Shown: positions 32,541-43,911, numbered from the stretch's first letter. The stretch is 64,000 nt of DNA from Nipponacmea schrenckii (GCA_030562195.1 JAUJPP010000007.1:20519769-20583768); one strand, 5' to 3'. The notes: generated by a model from the letters alone, not told the origin. Numbers and translations: made by a program.

Positions 32541-33590
32541 TACGCCCACATGAAAATGTGGACGTATATTGCCATCACCCCTGTCCGTCCGTCGGTCCGT
32601 CCGTCCGGCCGTCCGTCAACAATTACTTGTGTACGCGATACAGGCCAGAGTTTTTATCCGATTCGAATGAAACTTTGTATGTGCATTCATCTTGTTGATA
32701 TCTCGGACAAGTTCGAAAATGGCAGATGTCCGTTTATGAGTTATTGCACTTGATTAAATGAAAAAACGTTAAAATTTACTTGTGTACGCAATAGAAGCTG
32801 TAGTTTTTATCCGATTTGAATGAAACTTGGTATATGTATTCATCTTGGTAATATCTCGGACAAGTTCGAAAATGGCACGATTCCAGATGTCGGTTTATGA
32901 GTAATGGCCCTTGATCAAATGAAAAAACATTAATGTACACAATAGAAGCTATAGTTTGCATCCGATTTTAATGAAACTTGGAATGTGTATTTATCTTGAT
33001 AATATCTCAGACAAGTTCGAAAATGGCACGATTCCAGATGCCGTTTTATGAGTTATGGCCCTTGATTAAATGAAAAAAACGTTAAAATGTACTTGTGTAT
33101 GCAATAGAAGCTATTGTTTTCATCCGATATGAATGAAACTTGGTATGTGTATTCATCTTGATAATATCTCGCCAGATGTCTGTTTATGAGTTATGGCCCT
33201 TGATTAAATGAATAAACGTTAAAATTTACTTGTGTACGCAATAAAAGCTGTAGTTTTTATCCGATTTGAATGAAACTTGGTATGTGTATTCATCTTGATA
33301 ATATCTCACCAGATGTCTGTTTATGAGTCATTGCCCTTGATTAAATGAGAAAATGTTAAAATTCACTTTTGTACGCAATAGAATCTGTAGTTTTTATCCG
33401 ATTTGTATGAAACTTGGTATGTGTATTCATCTTAATTATTACATCTCGGACAAGTTAAGAAATGGTGCGATTCCAGATGTCGGTTTATGAGTTATTGCCC
33501 TTGATTAAATGAAAAAACATGGAATATTCTGTTTGTTGGGCGTATGTTACCTTGCCTGGCAAGCTATCTTTGCTATTGAGGTTAACAAGG
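32541..33590 (+). repeat. Pearl-like tandem-repeat element upstream of the CDO promoter
   Basis: The left end has TACGCCCACAT and its inverted copy ATGTGGACGTA forming a short hairpin (32550-32577). A GTCC-type microsatellite follows (32581-32618), then about six core units of 130-160 bp marked by TACGCAATA and AAACTTGGTATGTGTATTC. The right end is GGGCGTATGTTACCTTGCCTGG (33540-33560). A microsatellite next to ~160-bp core repeats fits what I recall of bivalve pearl elements. It ends about 70-80 bp upstream of the cysteine dioxygenase TATA box. Confidence 0.8.
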
Positions 33591-33614
33591 ACTTGAAATA
33601 CTAAGCAATATCTG

Positions 33615-33666
33615 ATTGGTCTCGTTATTGCTACTTATTATTGCGCCTTGCTCTGATTATAAATAG
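33615..33666 (+). promoter_or_regulatory. CDO core promoter (CCAAT box and TATA box)
   Basis: TATAAATAG at 33658-33666 lies 52 bp upstream of the ATG at 33718. An inverted CCAAT box (ATTGG, 33615-33619) lies about 40 bp further upstream. With a usual 25-32 bp TATA-to-start distance, transcription would begin near 33688-33695, giving a 5' UTR of about 25-30 nt. The upstream edge is a transposable repeat. Confidence 0.65.
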
Positions 33667-33717
33667 TCCTGCAAACTTGCAAGATCCAGGGATCTACTAC
33701 TTGTGTTACGATACACC

Positions 33718-33917
33718 ATGGCCTCTGGAAATGACTATTCAGATCCTTCAAAAGCTGTTAGGCCAAATTCTTTTAATGATTTAATTGGAAAACTAAAAGA
33801 AATATATTCTAAAGGAAAGATAAATGTAGAATATGTTAAAAAATTAATGGAGTTGTACGAAGGTGACAGAGCACAATGGGAAAGATTTGCCATTACTGAT
33901 CCTAAAAATCCTACAAG
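33718..33917 (+). CDS. CDO1: CDO exon 1 (single copy)
   Basis: Encodes residues 1-66 plus two bases of Arg67, with helical N-terminal sequence (FNDLIGKLKEIY, YVKKLMELYEGDRAQWERF). The donor is AAG/GTAAAT. This is the only copy; the downstream duplication starts about 185 bp beyond it, inside intron 1. Confidence 0.9.
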
Positions 33918-36900
33918 GTAAATATTTTCTGATTTTTGGGCGCTGTTTCATCTTCGTTTTTTGGTTAAAAAATTTTTAAAAATTTCGTTAACAAGAAATT
34001 ATCGGAATAATATCACATATTTTGTTTTAACGAATTAGTATCTTCGTATAAATCGTTTAAATGAATATTAAATCGTTTCACAAAACAATAATATATTTCG
34101 TTTTTAGATAATAATTTATTTGTTTAATCGAATTAATCAGATCTTTTGAATGAAATATTATTGATATCATGATAGAAAATGACGTGTACAAAAAATATAA
34201 AATAAGAATGTCACCCTGTATAACTGTTCTACGTTACTTAACCAAAATACTGATAATGATGAGATAGAATTTGATACACATCAAGAGTTAAATGATACAA
34301 AATTGATTATATCATTTTTTGTAGCAAAATGATTTAATACCATCGGCTATAGAACTTATTTCTGATGATCTATCAATTCCAGTTATACTAGAAATTTGAT
34401 AGATTCAGATGGTGAAAATGGTAGATTTAACTTGATGTTGCTATGCTGGCCCCAGTCTAGTTCGAGTAAGATTCACGATCATGCCAATTCCCACTGTTTC
34501 CTGAAAGTGTTAGAAGGCAAAGTGAGGGAAGAATTATATGATTGGCCAGAAGAAGGAACGGCAATGAAACTGAGAGCTACCAATGAATATCTAGCTCCGC
34601 AATGCTCTTATATCAATGGTATGTATTTATTCTAGTCGAGAAAATAACCATTTCCTCTGTCTTGTACTCTTGTGTGATACAAACATAATTTGTAATAGTC
34701 AGCTACTTAACGCCGTAAATCAAATCTAAAAATATTTTAAATGATGCTATTTGCAACCACGTATATTCATGGTCAAACTAAATGATAGTTTTAAAGGGGT
34801 CAATGTTTTAATTATTGTAAGCAGCTTAATCTAAATTAATTATTTTAAGCGGAACCCTGCAGAATATGTATATAGGAAACATAGTCCTCCCACAGAGCAT
34901 GAAGAACTTACAAAAGGACTAATGACAATTATATATATTGAATGGGGTTAAGCTTAGGGGAAGTAAGTGCAAATTTAGATTTGGCGGTCAAACACTTTTT
35001 ATGATATCCTTTACGAAGCAGTTTAGTTTATGCTCGTGTGGAGCTTGAAACAGGCTCCACCAGTAAAAAATATAAAGAATGTGCAAACATGGTGAAAGTG
35101 AATGTAACTTAATTGGTATGTGTTGTAAAATGATTCTGTGGTAACTCATATTTCAGATAAACTGGGAGTTCACCGAATTCAGAATCCGAGTGATCAATTA
35201 GCAGTAACTCTTCATCTGTACTCTCCACCGTTTTCTCAATGTAATTGTATCGACGATAAAACAAGCACAGCGGAAAAAGTTGATGTTACATTTTTAAGCA
35301 GACATGGTAAACTAACTTCATCTGTAAGTACATGTAGCATTATTAGTCTTCCCTCCTCCTAAATGACATCTACATAGGTGCCCCCATACAAGGAGATAAC
35401 CATATACTCAACATATTGCATATTCTTGTTCAAGTGTTTTCCAGGAGCCGCGGTGGCTCAGTGGGTTAGACGCTTGCTCGCTAACCTGAAGATCCAGGGT
35501 TCAATCCCGGCAAAGGTCGAGATGAACTTTCGGATTTTTCAGCCCGGTTTCCCCTTGTCAGTGATGCAGGTCGGAGGGACTGACATGGAAAAAGCGTCTA
35601 GTCGTTCGGATGGGACAATAAACCGAGGCCCCGTGTGCTACAGGCTGTGCACGTTAAAGATCCCTCTACAGTTGGAAATCGCAAAAAGAGTAGCCTAATG
35701 CCGCTGTCCTGGCAAAATTTCCCGTCTTCATTAGCCCATAAGGTGCAGAAGAGTAGGACGTAAAACTCCATTCATTTCATTTATTTTGAAGTGTTTTCCA
35801 AGTTGCATGTAAAGCTTTCTGCTCGAGCCACTGAATCGAGATTTGATAAGAAGTAGGATGAGATGCACGATCGGATGTAAGATGAGATGTATCTAAGATG
35901 AGATGTGCGACTTATGTTATATGAGATTATGATGTACATGTATATAATATGAGATGTATGATGTATATAATATGAGATGTATGATGTATGTAGATTTATG
36001 TTATATGAGATTTATGATGTATGTAATATGAGATGTATCTAAGATGAGATGTGCGATTTAGGTAATATGAGATTATGATGTATATAATATGAGATGTATG
36101 ATGTATGTAAGATGAGATGTGTGATGTATGTAAAAAGATGTGTGATGTATGTAAGATGAGATGTATGCTGTATGTAAGACGAGATGTATGATGTATGTAA
36201 GATGAGATTTATGATGTACAGTATGTAATATGAGTTGTAAGATGTTTGTAAGATGCGATGTATGATGTATGTAAGATGAGATGTATCATGTATGTAAGAT
36301 GAGATTTATGATGTATGTATGATGTATGTAAGATGAGCTTTATAATATGTTTAAAATGAGATATATGATGAGATGTATGACGTTAGCAGAGATGCATGGT
36401 GAGTTGTATGATGTATGTAAGATGAGATGTATGATGTATGAAAGATATGATGTATGTAAGATGAGATGTATGTAAGATGAGATGTATAATGTATGTAAGA
36501 TGAGATGTATGATGTATGTAAGATGAGTTGTATGATGTATGTAAGATGAGATTTATGATGTATGTAAGATGAGATGTATGATGTATGTAAGATATGATGT
36601 ATGTAAGATGAGATGTATGTAAGATGAGATGTATGATGTATGTAAGATGAGTTGTATGATGTATGTAAGATGAGATGTATGATGTATGAAAGATATGATT
36701 ATGTAAGATGAGATGTATGTAAGATGAGATGTATGATGTATGAAAGATATGATGTATGTACGATGAGATGTATGTAAGATGAGACGTATGATGTATGTAA
36801 GATGAGATGTATGATGTATGAAAGATATGATGTATGTAAGATGAGATGTATGATGTATATAATATATGATGTTAATAATATAAGATGTATGATGTATATA

Positions 36901-37721
36901 ATATGAGATGTATGATGTATGTAGATGTATGTAAGATAAGATGTATGATGTATGTAAGGTGAGATGTATGATGTATGTAAGATGAGATGTATGATGTATG
37001 TAAGATGACTTGTATGATATATGTAATATCAATTGTATGATATGATTTATGTAAGATTAGGTGTAAATAAAATGAGATGTATGATTTATGTTTAATGAGA
37101 TGTATATGTAAGATGAGTTTGATGAATGTAAGATGATATGCATGATGTATGTATCCAAGATGAATTGAAATGAATGGAGTTTTACGTACTACTTTTCTGT
37201 GCCTTATGAGCTAACGTAGATGGGCAACGCCATGCAGTGTGCTTTGAGAAAATTTTGCCAGGACAGCGGCCTTAGCCTGCTCTTTTTCGATATCTAACTG
37301 TCGAGGGATCTTAAACGTGCACAGCCTGTAGCACACGGGGCCTCGGTTTATTGTCCCATTTGAACGACTTGACGCTTTTTCCATGTCAGTCCCTCTGATC
37401 TGCATCACTGACAAAGGGAAACCGGGCTGAAAAATCCAAAGGTTAATTTCGACCTTTGCTGGAATTGAACCCGGGACCCTCAAGTTAGTGGACAAGCGTC
37501 TAACCCACTGAGCCACCACGGCTCCCGCATCCAAGATGTAAGCAGTCCCGTCGTCAGGACTGAATTGGTACTCTTGCTTTATTTGCCCTGGTTCTCATGG
37601 AGATTTGGTTTTATATCGTCCTGTCCAAGCCCAACCTTTTTTCTCGTTTGTTTGTTAGGCAAGGAATTTTGTGTCATTTCAGAAACCCACTGGAACATGT
37701 AGATCATGCGAAAAGAAGTAG
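33718..37721 (+). CDS. CDO1: Cysteine dioxygenase (exons 33718-33917, 34392-34618, 35157-35323, 37683-37721)
   Basis: Cysteine dioxygenase type I oxidises cysteine to cysteine sulfinate, the first step to taurine and sulfate, in the cytosol. Four exons with GT/AG ends join in phases 2, 1 and 0 to give 210 residues (human about 200). The ATG has a strong ACCATGG context. The cupin iron ligands are His95, His97 (KIHDHANSHC) and His148 (GVHRI), equivalent to human 86, 88 and 140. Cys102 and Tyr164 match the Cys93-Tyr157 crosslink pair. Arg67 matches the substrate-binding Arg60, but the residue matching Tyr58 is Pro, and human Ser153 is Thr160. The last exon adds only 12 residues (KPTGTCRSCEKK), unlike the vertebrate tail, so exon 4 is the least certain. 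Exons 2-4 exist again downstream. Confidence 0.9.
35444..35788 (+). mobile_element. tRNA-derived SINE, intact, in CDO intron 3 of copy A
   Basis: A 345-bp element with the perfect 12-bp target-site duplication AAGTGTTTTCCA (35432-35443 and 35789-35800). The head has polymerase III boxes: A box TGGCTCAGTGG and B box GGGTTCAATCCC. A central core (GGGACAATAAACCGAGGCCC and TGCACGTTAAAGATCCCT) resembles cores shared among metazoan SINEs; I did not fix the superfamily. The tail is a TTCATTTCATTT repeat. The equivalent place in copy B (about 40530-40545) is empty, so it inserted after the duplication. Confidence 0.93.
35855..37152 (+). repeat. GATGTATGATGTATGTAA satellite in CDO intron 3, copy A
   Basis: About 1.3 kb of degenerate tandem repeats built from short words (GATGTATGATGTATGTAA, GATGAGATGTAT) with variable higher-order length. 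The strand asymmetry is strong: purine and T on +, with almost no C. The minus strand is open over a long stretch and would translate to Ile/His/Thr/Ser-Tyr repeats; this is a composition artefact. Confidence 0.95.
37163..37528 (-). mobile_element. tRNA-derived SINE, copy A
   Basis: The same SINE family on the minus strand, 366 bp, flanked by ATCCAAGATG at 37153-37162 and 37529-37538. It is shared with copy B (42078-42443), so it predates the duplication. Confidence 0.9.
37683..37721 (+). CDS. CDO1: CDO last coding exon, copy A
   Basis: The acceptor TGTCATTTCAG at 37682 joins in phase 0 to exon 3 and gives 12 residues and a TAG. An alternative frame is open further (to 37797), but it would require a different phase. 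Confidence 0.6.
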   Translation, partial: KPTGTCRSCEKK

Positions 37722-37806
37722 ATTTAGAGGTCCACAGCCTATAACGTTGAGTTTTAAATCACCAAATCGACCCAACCGAACCGAAATAGAAATTTAGTTA
37801 CCAGAA

Positions 37807-37812
37807 AATAAA
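37807..37812 (+). terminator. Polyadenylation signal, CDO copy A
   Basis: AATAAA lies 85 bp after the stop codon of copy A. The interval containing it is absent from copy B. A further AATAAA lies at 38609-38614 (copy B equivalent 43468-43473). Confidence 0.55.
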
Positions 37813-39237
37813 GAAAGCGATTGCTAATATAACATAATGGGTTTCATCACATACCATTATGTACTGTGTTGCAAAATGCTTGAGCTTATTCTCGGTGATA
37901 ATATATAATTATTGCATTTATGACAATTTTTTGAATCAGAAAATATAAGGAAAATGTTTAGTTTAGAAGCAAAATATGTTTCATCTTTAAAAGAACTTTT
38001 TTGAATACAAGATTATTTCCGATTGTAGTAATAGGGTGGTTGGTTGATTGGTTTTAATTCTCACCGTGACTATTTGAATTCTATAATAATAATATTTGCT
38101 TTGAATTGTTATTTTATGAAATAGATTTATATGTATTTTATTGTTGCTTAATCTTTATACCGTGTCCGTTTATTATAAAAACATGTACTTTATAGATCAG
38201 TAAATGATTATTTAACGGAACACACCTTTTGTGATAAACCTATAGCCTACTATATTTTTATGGATTTACCATAAAATTATGTTCCGTTACTAAAATGTTA
38301 AAACTCATTTGAATTTTTATTACCATATTACAATGAAATTAATTCTAATTATTTTGATGTTCTAAACTAATTTTAAATTGGGGGACACTTTTGCTAGCAG
38401 CGCTGAATGGTCTGAAAACATGTCCTTGGGTCTATTTATTCCTTCGCACGAAATAAATTGTCGGTGTCAAATGCTTCGGTTTTCCATAGTACGAATTGTA
38501 CACATGATTGTCTGATACAAATACAATGATAACACTACATATTGTCAGGTTTTTGATTTGTCAAATTCTCTTGTTGATGGCAAAAATTTCTATCCTTCTG
38601 AAATATCCAATAAAACAAATCAATCATAATGCCTTGTGAAAAATCATTATAATCACCCGATAATTTACAAAAACAAAAAAACAAAAAAAATCTGAAAGTA
38701 AATGTTTCAAATAACTTAGTTTTTCTCTTATATTTGTATTCACTATTTATATTATTTTCACTTTTTTAATTTGTAATTTATAACGTTTTCTATTTTGTGT
38801 AGTGTGAAATGCTTCTTTAAATAAATCTGCAATGAAAATTGTCCTTTTTTTGGAGGATTCAGAGTTTTCCTGTAGCTGCAGAATAACGTGTCAGAACAAA
38901 AATCGACACCCAGTTCTACAGCAATCAAACAATATCTTGGTCTGATCAAAATGCCCATAACGGTGTAACAAGTAAGTTGTTCCACACCCCCAATTGAAAA
39001 ATGGATTACCCTCCTGAATAAATTGGGTAACCAACCAACTTCATTACTGGAAGTAACACAAAACCCCAGTGCCCCTACGGATAATTTACTTTCTCCTACA
39101 AACAATCAAGTCTATAAAAGGGGCATAAGTTCTAATCTTCGACGTTTAAAGTGCAAATTACGCAAATTGTACATGTATTGCATCCTTTTTAAAAGACACG
39201 TAAGCGCTACATTTACGGTAAAGTATTAAGATGTCGG
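37813..39237. other. Non-coding 3' part of copy A
   Basis: AT-rich sequence shared with copy B, apart from 182 bp (38908-39089) that copy B lacks. No domain is recognised in the short frame at 39023-39229. Confidence 0.5.
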
Positions 39238-39513
39238 TTTTAGATAATAATTAATTTGTTTAATCGAATTAATCAGATCTTTTGAATGAAATATTATTGA
39301 TATCATAGAAAATGACGTGTACAAAAAATATAAAATAAGAATGTCACCCTGTATAACTGTTCTACGTTACTTAACCAAAATACTGATAATGATGATATAG
39401 AATTTGATACACATCAAGGGTTAAATGATACAAAATTGATTATATCATTTTTATAGCAAGATGATCGGCTATAGAACTTATTTCTGATGATCTATCTATT
39501 CCAGTTATACTAG

Positions 39514-42500
39514 AAATTTGATAGATTCAGATGGTGAAAATGGTAGATTTAACTTGATGTTGCTATGCTGGCCCCAGTCTAGTTCGAGTAAGATTCACGA
39601 TCATGCCAATTCCCACTGTTTCCTGAAAGTGTTAGAAGGCAAAGTGAGGGAAGAATTATATGATTGGCCAGAAGAAGGAACGGCAATGAAACTGAGAGCT
39701 ACCAATGAATATCTAGCTCCGCAATGCTCTTATATCAATGGTATGAATATATTCTAGTCGAGAAAATAACCATTTCCTCTGTCTTGTACTCTTGTGTGAT
39801 ACAAACATAATTTGTAATAGTCAGCTAATAAACGCTGTAAATCAAATCTAAAAATATTTTAAATGATGCTATTTGCAACCACGTATATTCTTGGTCAAAC
39901 TAAATGATAGTTTTAAAGGGGTCAATGTTTTAATTATTGTAAGCAGCTTAATCTAAATTAATTATTTTAAGCGGAACCCTGCAGAATATGTATAGAGGAA
40001 ACATAGTCCTCCCACATAGCATGAAGAACTTACAAAAGGACTAATGACAATTATATATATTGAATGGGGTTAAGCTTAGGGGAAGTAAGTGCAAATTTAG
40101 ATTTGGCGGTCAAACACTTTTTATGATATCCTTTACGAAGCAGTTTAGTTTATGCTCGTGTGGAGCTTGAAACAGGCTCCACCAGTAAAAAATATAAAGA
40201 ATGTGCAAACATGGTGAAAGTGAATGTAACTTGATTCTGTGGTAACTCATACTTCAGATAAACTGGGAGTTCACCGAATTCAGAATCCGAGTGATCAATT
40301 AGCAGTAACTCTTCATCTGTACTCTCCACCGTTTTCTCAATGTAATTGTATCGACGATAAAACAACGGAAAAAGTTGATGTTACATTTTTAAGCAGACAT
40401 GGTAAACTAACTTCATCTGTAAGTACATGTAGCATTATTAGTCTTCCCTCCTCCTAAATGACATCTACATAGGTGCCCCCATACAAGGAGATAACCATAT
40501 ACTCAACATATTGCATATTCTTGTTCAAGTGTTTTCCAAGTTACATGTAAAGCTTACTGCTCGAGCCACTGAATCGAGATTTGATAAGAAGTAGGATGAG
40601 ATGCACGATCGGATGTAAGATGAGATGTATCTAAGATGAGATGTGCGATTTATGTAATATGAGATTATGATGTATATAATATGAGATGTATGATGTATAT
40701 AATATGAGATGTATGATGTATATAATATGAGATGTATGATGTATGTAGATTTATGTAATATGAGATGTATGATGTATGTAATATGAGATGTATCTAAGAT
40801 GAGATGTGCGATTTAGGTAATATGAGATTATGATGTATATAATATGAGATGTATGATGTATGTAAGATGAGATGTATGATGTATGTAAGATGAGATTTAT
40901 GATGTATGTAATATGAGTTGTAAGATGTATGTAAGATGCGATGTATGATATATGTAAGATGAGATGTATGATGAGATGTATGATGTATGTAAGATGAGAT
41001 TTATGATGTATGTATGATGTATGTATGATGTAAGTATGATGTATGTAAGATAAGCTTTATAATATGTTTAAAATGAGATATATGATGAGATGTATGACGT
41101 TAGCAGAGATGCATGATGAGTTGTATGATGTATGTAAGATGAGATGTATGATATATGAAAGATATGATGTATGTAAGATGAGATTTATGATGTATGTATG
41201 ATGTATGTAAGATGAGCTTTATAATATGTTTAAAATGAGATATATGATGAGATGTATGACGTTAGCAGAGATGCATGATGAGTTGTATGATGTATGTAAG
41301 ATGAGATGTATGATGTATGAAAGATATGATGTATGTAAGATGAGATGTATGTAAGATGCGATGTATAATGTATGTAAGATGAGATGTATGATGTATGTAA
41401 GATGAGTTTAATGATGTATGTAGGATGAGATGTATGATGTATGTAAGATATGATGTATGTAAGATGAGATGTATGTAAGATGAGATGTATGATGTATGTA
41501 AGATGAGATGTATGATGTATGTAAGATGAGTTGTATGATGTATGTAAGATGAGATGTATGATGTATGTAAGATGAGATGTATGATGTATGAAAGATATGA
41601 TTATGTAAGATGAGATGTATGTAAGATGAGATGTATGATGTATGAAAGATATGATGTATGTAAGATGAGATGTATGTAAGATGAGACGTATTATGTATGT
41701 AAGATGAGATGTATGATGTATGAAAGATATGATGTATGTAAGATGAGATGTATGATGTATGTAAGATGAGATGTATGATGTATATAATATATGATTCTAA
41801 TAATATAAGATGCATGATGTATATAATATGAGATGTATGATGTATGTAAGATAAGATGTATGATGTATGTAAGGTGAGATGTATGATGTATGTAAGATGA
41901 GATGTATGATGTATGTAAGATGACTTGTATGATATATGTAATATCAATTGTATGATATGATTTATGTAAGATTAGGTGTAAATAAAATGAGATGTATGAT
42001 TTATGTTTAATGAGATGTATATGTAAGATGAGTTTGATGAATGTAAGATGATATGCATGATGTATGTATCCAAGATGAATTGAAATGAATGGAGTTTTAC
42101 GTACTACTTTTCTGTGCCTTATGAGCTAACGAAGACGGGCAACGCCATGCAGTGTGCTTTGAGAAAATTTTGCCAGGACAGCGGCCTTAGCCTGCTCTTT
42201 TTCGATATCTAACTGTCGAGGGATCTTAAACGTGCACAGCCTGTAGCACACGGGGCCTCGGTTTATTGTCCCATTTGAACGACTTGACGCTTTTTCCATG
42301 TCAGTCCCTCTGATCTGCATCACTGACAAAGGGAAACCGGGCTGAAAAATCCAAAGGTTAATTTCGACCTTTGCTGGAATTGAACCCGGGACCCTCAAGC
42401 TAGTGGACAAGCGTCTAACCCACTGAGCCACCACGGCTCCCGCATCCAAGATGTAAGCAGTCCCGTCGTCAGGACTGAATTGGTACTCTTGCTTTATTTG

Positions 42501-42637
42501 CCCTGGTTCTCATGGAGATTTGGTTTTATATCGTCCTGTCCAAGCCTAACCTTTTTTTCTCGTTTGTTTGTTAGGCAAGGAATTTTGTGTCATTTCAGAA
42601 ACCCACTGGAACATGTAGATCATGCGAAAAGAAGTAG
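39514..42637 (+). CDS. Second set of CDO exons 2-4 (39514-39740, 40258-40418, 42599-42637)
   Basis: All three exons keep frame, splice acceptors and donors. Exon 2 is 227 bp as in copy A. Exon 3 is 161 bp rather than 167, a 6-bp in-frame deletion that removes two residues from the DDKTSTAEK loop. The iron ligands, the crosslink Cys and Tyr and the Arg are all present. No first exon, promoter or ATG lies within this copy, so it can only be expressed if exon 1 at 33718 splices past copy A (phases are compatible). Joining exon 3 of A to exon 2 of B would break frame. It may be an alternative 3' end, a decaying partial copy, or an assembly artefact from two haplotypes. Confidence 0.75.
40600..42067 (+). 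repeat. GATGTATGATGTATGTAA satellite in copy B
   Basis: About 1.47 kb, the same words as in copy A but about 170 bp longer. It includes an internal duplicated segment with GATGACGTTAGCAGAGATGC-like sequence (about 41090 and 41255) that occurs once in copy A. Confidence 0.95.
42078..42443 (-). mobile_element. tRNA-derived SINE, copy B
   Basis: Equivalent of 37163-37528, with the same target duplication ATCCAAGATG at 42068-42077 and 42444-42453. Part of it (42256-42367) has been copied to 42696-42807. Confidence 0.9.
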
Positions 42638-42695
42638 ATTTAGAGGTCCACAGCCTATAACGTTGAGTTTTAAATCACCAAATCGACCCAACCAA

Positions 42696-42807
42696 CCTCG
42701 GTTTATTGTCCCATTTGAACGACTTGACGCTTTTTCCATGTCAGTCCCTCTGATCTGCATCACTGACAAAGGGAAACCGGGCTGAAAAATCCAAAGGTTA
42801 ATTTCGA
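42696..42807 (-). repeat. 112-bp SINE fragment replacing unique sequence
   Basis: Identical over 112 bp to 42256-42367, in the same direction, 440 bp away. It replaces the 161 bp found in copy A at 37778-37938. There are no SINE ends, tail or target duplication; the right junction shares only GA. It is therefore not a transposition. Confidence 0.93.
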
Positions 42808-43911
42808 AAATATAAGGAAAATGTTTAGTTTAGAAGCAAAATATGTTTCATCTTTAAAAGAACTTTTTTGAATACAAGATTATTTCCGATTGTAGTAATA
42901 GGGTGGTTGGTTGATTGGTTTTAATTCTCACCGTGACTATTTGAATTCTATAATAATAATATTTGCTTTGAATTGTTATTTTATGAAATAGATTTATATG
43001 TATTTTATTGTTGCTTAATCTTTATACCGTGTCCGTTTATTATAAAAACATGTACTTTATAGATCAGTAAATGATTATTTAACGGAACACACCTTTTGTG
43101 ATAAACCTATAGCCTACTATATTTTTATGGATTTACCATAAAATTATGTTCCGTTACTAAAATGTTAAAACTCATTTGAATTTTTATTACAATGAAATTA
43201 ATTCTAATTATTTTGATGTTCTAAACTAATTTTAAATTGGGGGACACTTTTGCTAGCAGCGCTGAATGGTCTGAAAACATGTCCTTGGGTCTATTTATTC
43301 CTTCGCACGAAATAAATTGTCGGTGTCAAATGCTTCGGTTTTCCATAGTACGAATTGTACACATGATTGTCTGATACAAATACAATGATAACACTACATA
43401 TTGTCAGGTTTTTGATTTGTCAAATTCTCTTGTTGATGGCAAAAATTTCTATCCTTCTGAAATATCCAATAAAACAAATCAATCATAATGCCTTGTGAAA
43501 AATCATTATAATCACCCGATAATTTACAAAAAAAAAAAAAAAAAAAATCTGAAAGTAAATGTTTCAAATAACTTAGTTTTTCTCTTATATTTGTATTCAC
43601 TATTTATATTATTTTCACTTTTTTAATTTGTAATTTATAACGTTTTCTATTTTGTGTAGTGTGAAATGCTTTTTTAAATAAATCTGCAATGAAAATTGTT
43701 CTTTTTTTTGAGGACTTCAGAGTTTTCCTGTAGCTGCAGAATAACGTGTCAGAACAAAAATCGACTTTCTCCTACAAACAATCAAGTCTATAAAAGGGGC
43801 ATGAGTTCTAACCTTCGACGTTTAAAGTGCAAATTACGCAAATTGTACATTTATTGCATCCTTTTTAAAAGACACGTAAGCGCTACATTTAGGGTAAAGT
43901 ATTAAAATGTC

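Larger units (their letters stand above)
34102..39237 (+). repeat. CDO tandem duplication, copy A
   Basis: This 5.1-kb unit starts within intron 1 (TTTTAGATAATAA) and ends just after AAGTATTAAGATGTC. It contains exons 2-4, the intron-3 satellite, SINEs and downstream sequence. Copy B follows directly at 39238. Confidence 0.93.
39238..43911 (+). repeat. CDO tandem duplication, copy B
   Basis: This 4.7-kb unit begins TTTTAGATAATAA and ends ATGTC at 43911. It is highly similar to copy A but lacks the + strand SINE, 182 bp near the end, and the interval with the first polyadenylation signal. It has a longer satellite. There is no exon 1 inside it. Confidence 0.93.

Noticed and set aside
35444..35520. 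A tRNA gene
   Set aside because: The A and B boxes belong to the SINE head; the sequence continues into a SINE core and tail with a target duplication, and several copies exist.
35378..35698. 106-residue frame on + and its relatives at 4973-5233, 37211-37534 and 42126-42449
   Set aside because: They are read-through of the tRNA-derived SINE and appear wherever the SINE does.
36553..37032. 159-residue His/Thr/Ser/Tyr-rich minus-strand frame (and 41408-41947)
   Set aside because: It is the translation of the intron-3 satellite; composition and periodicity explain the absence of stops.
37597..37797. Extended frame over CDO exon 4 (NPLEHVDHAKRSRF)
   Set aside because: It would need a different phase from exon 3; the phase-0 join gives the 12-residue tail. 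Kept as an open alternative only.
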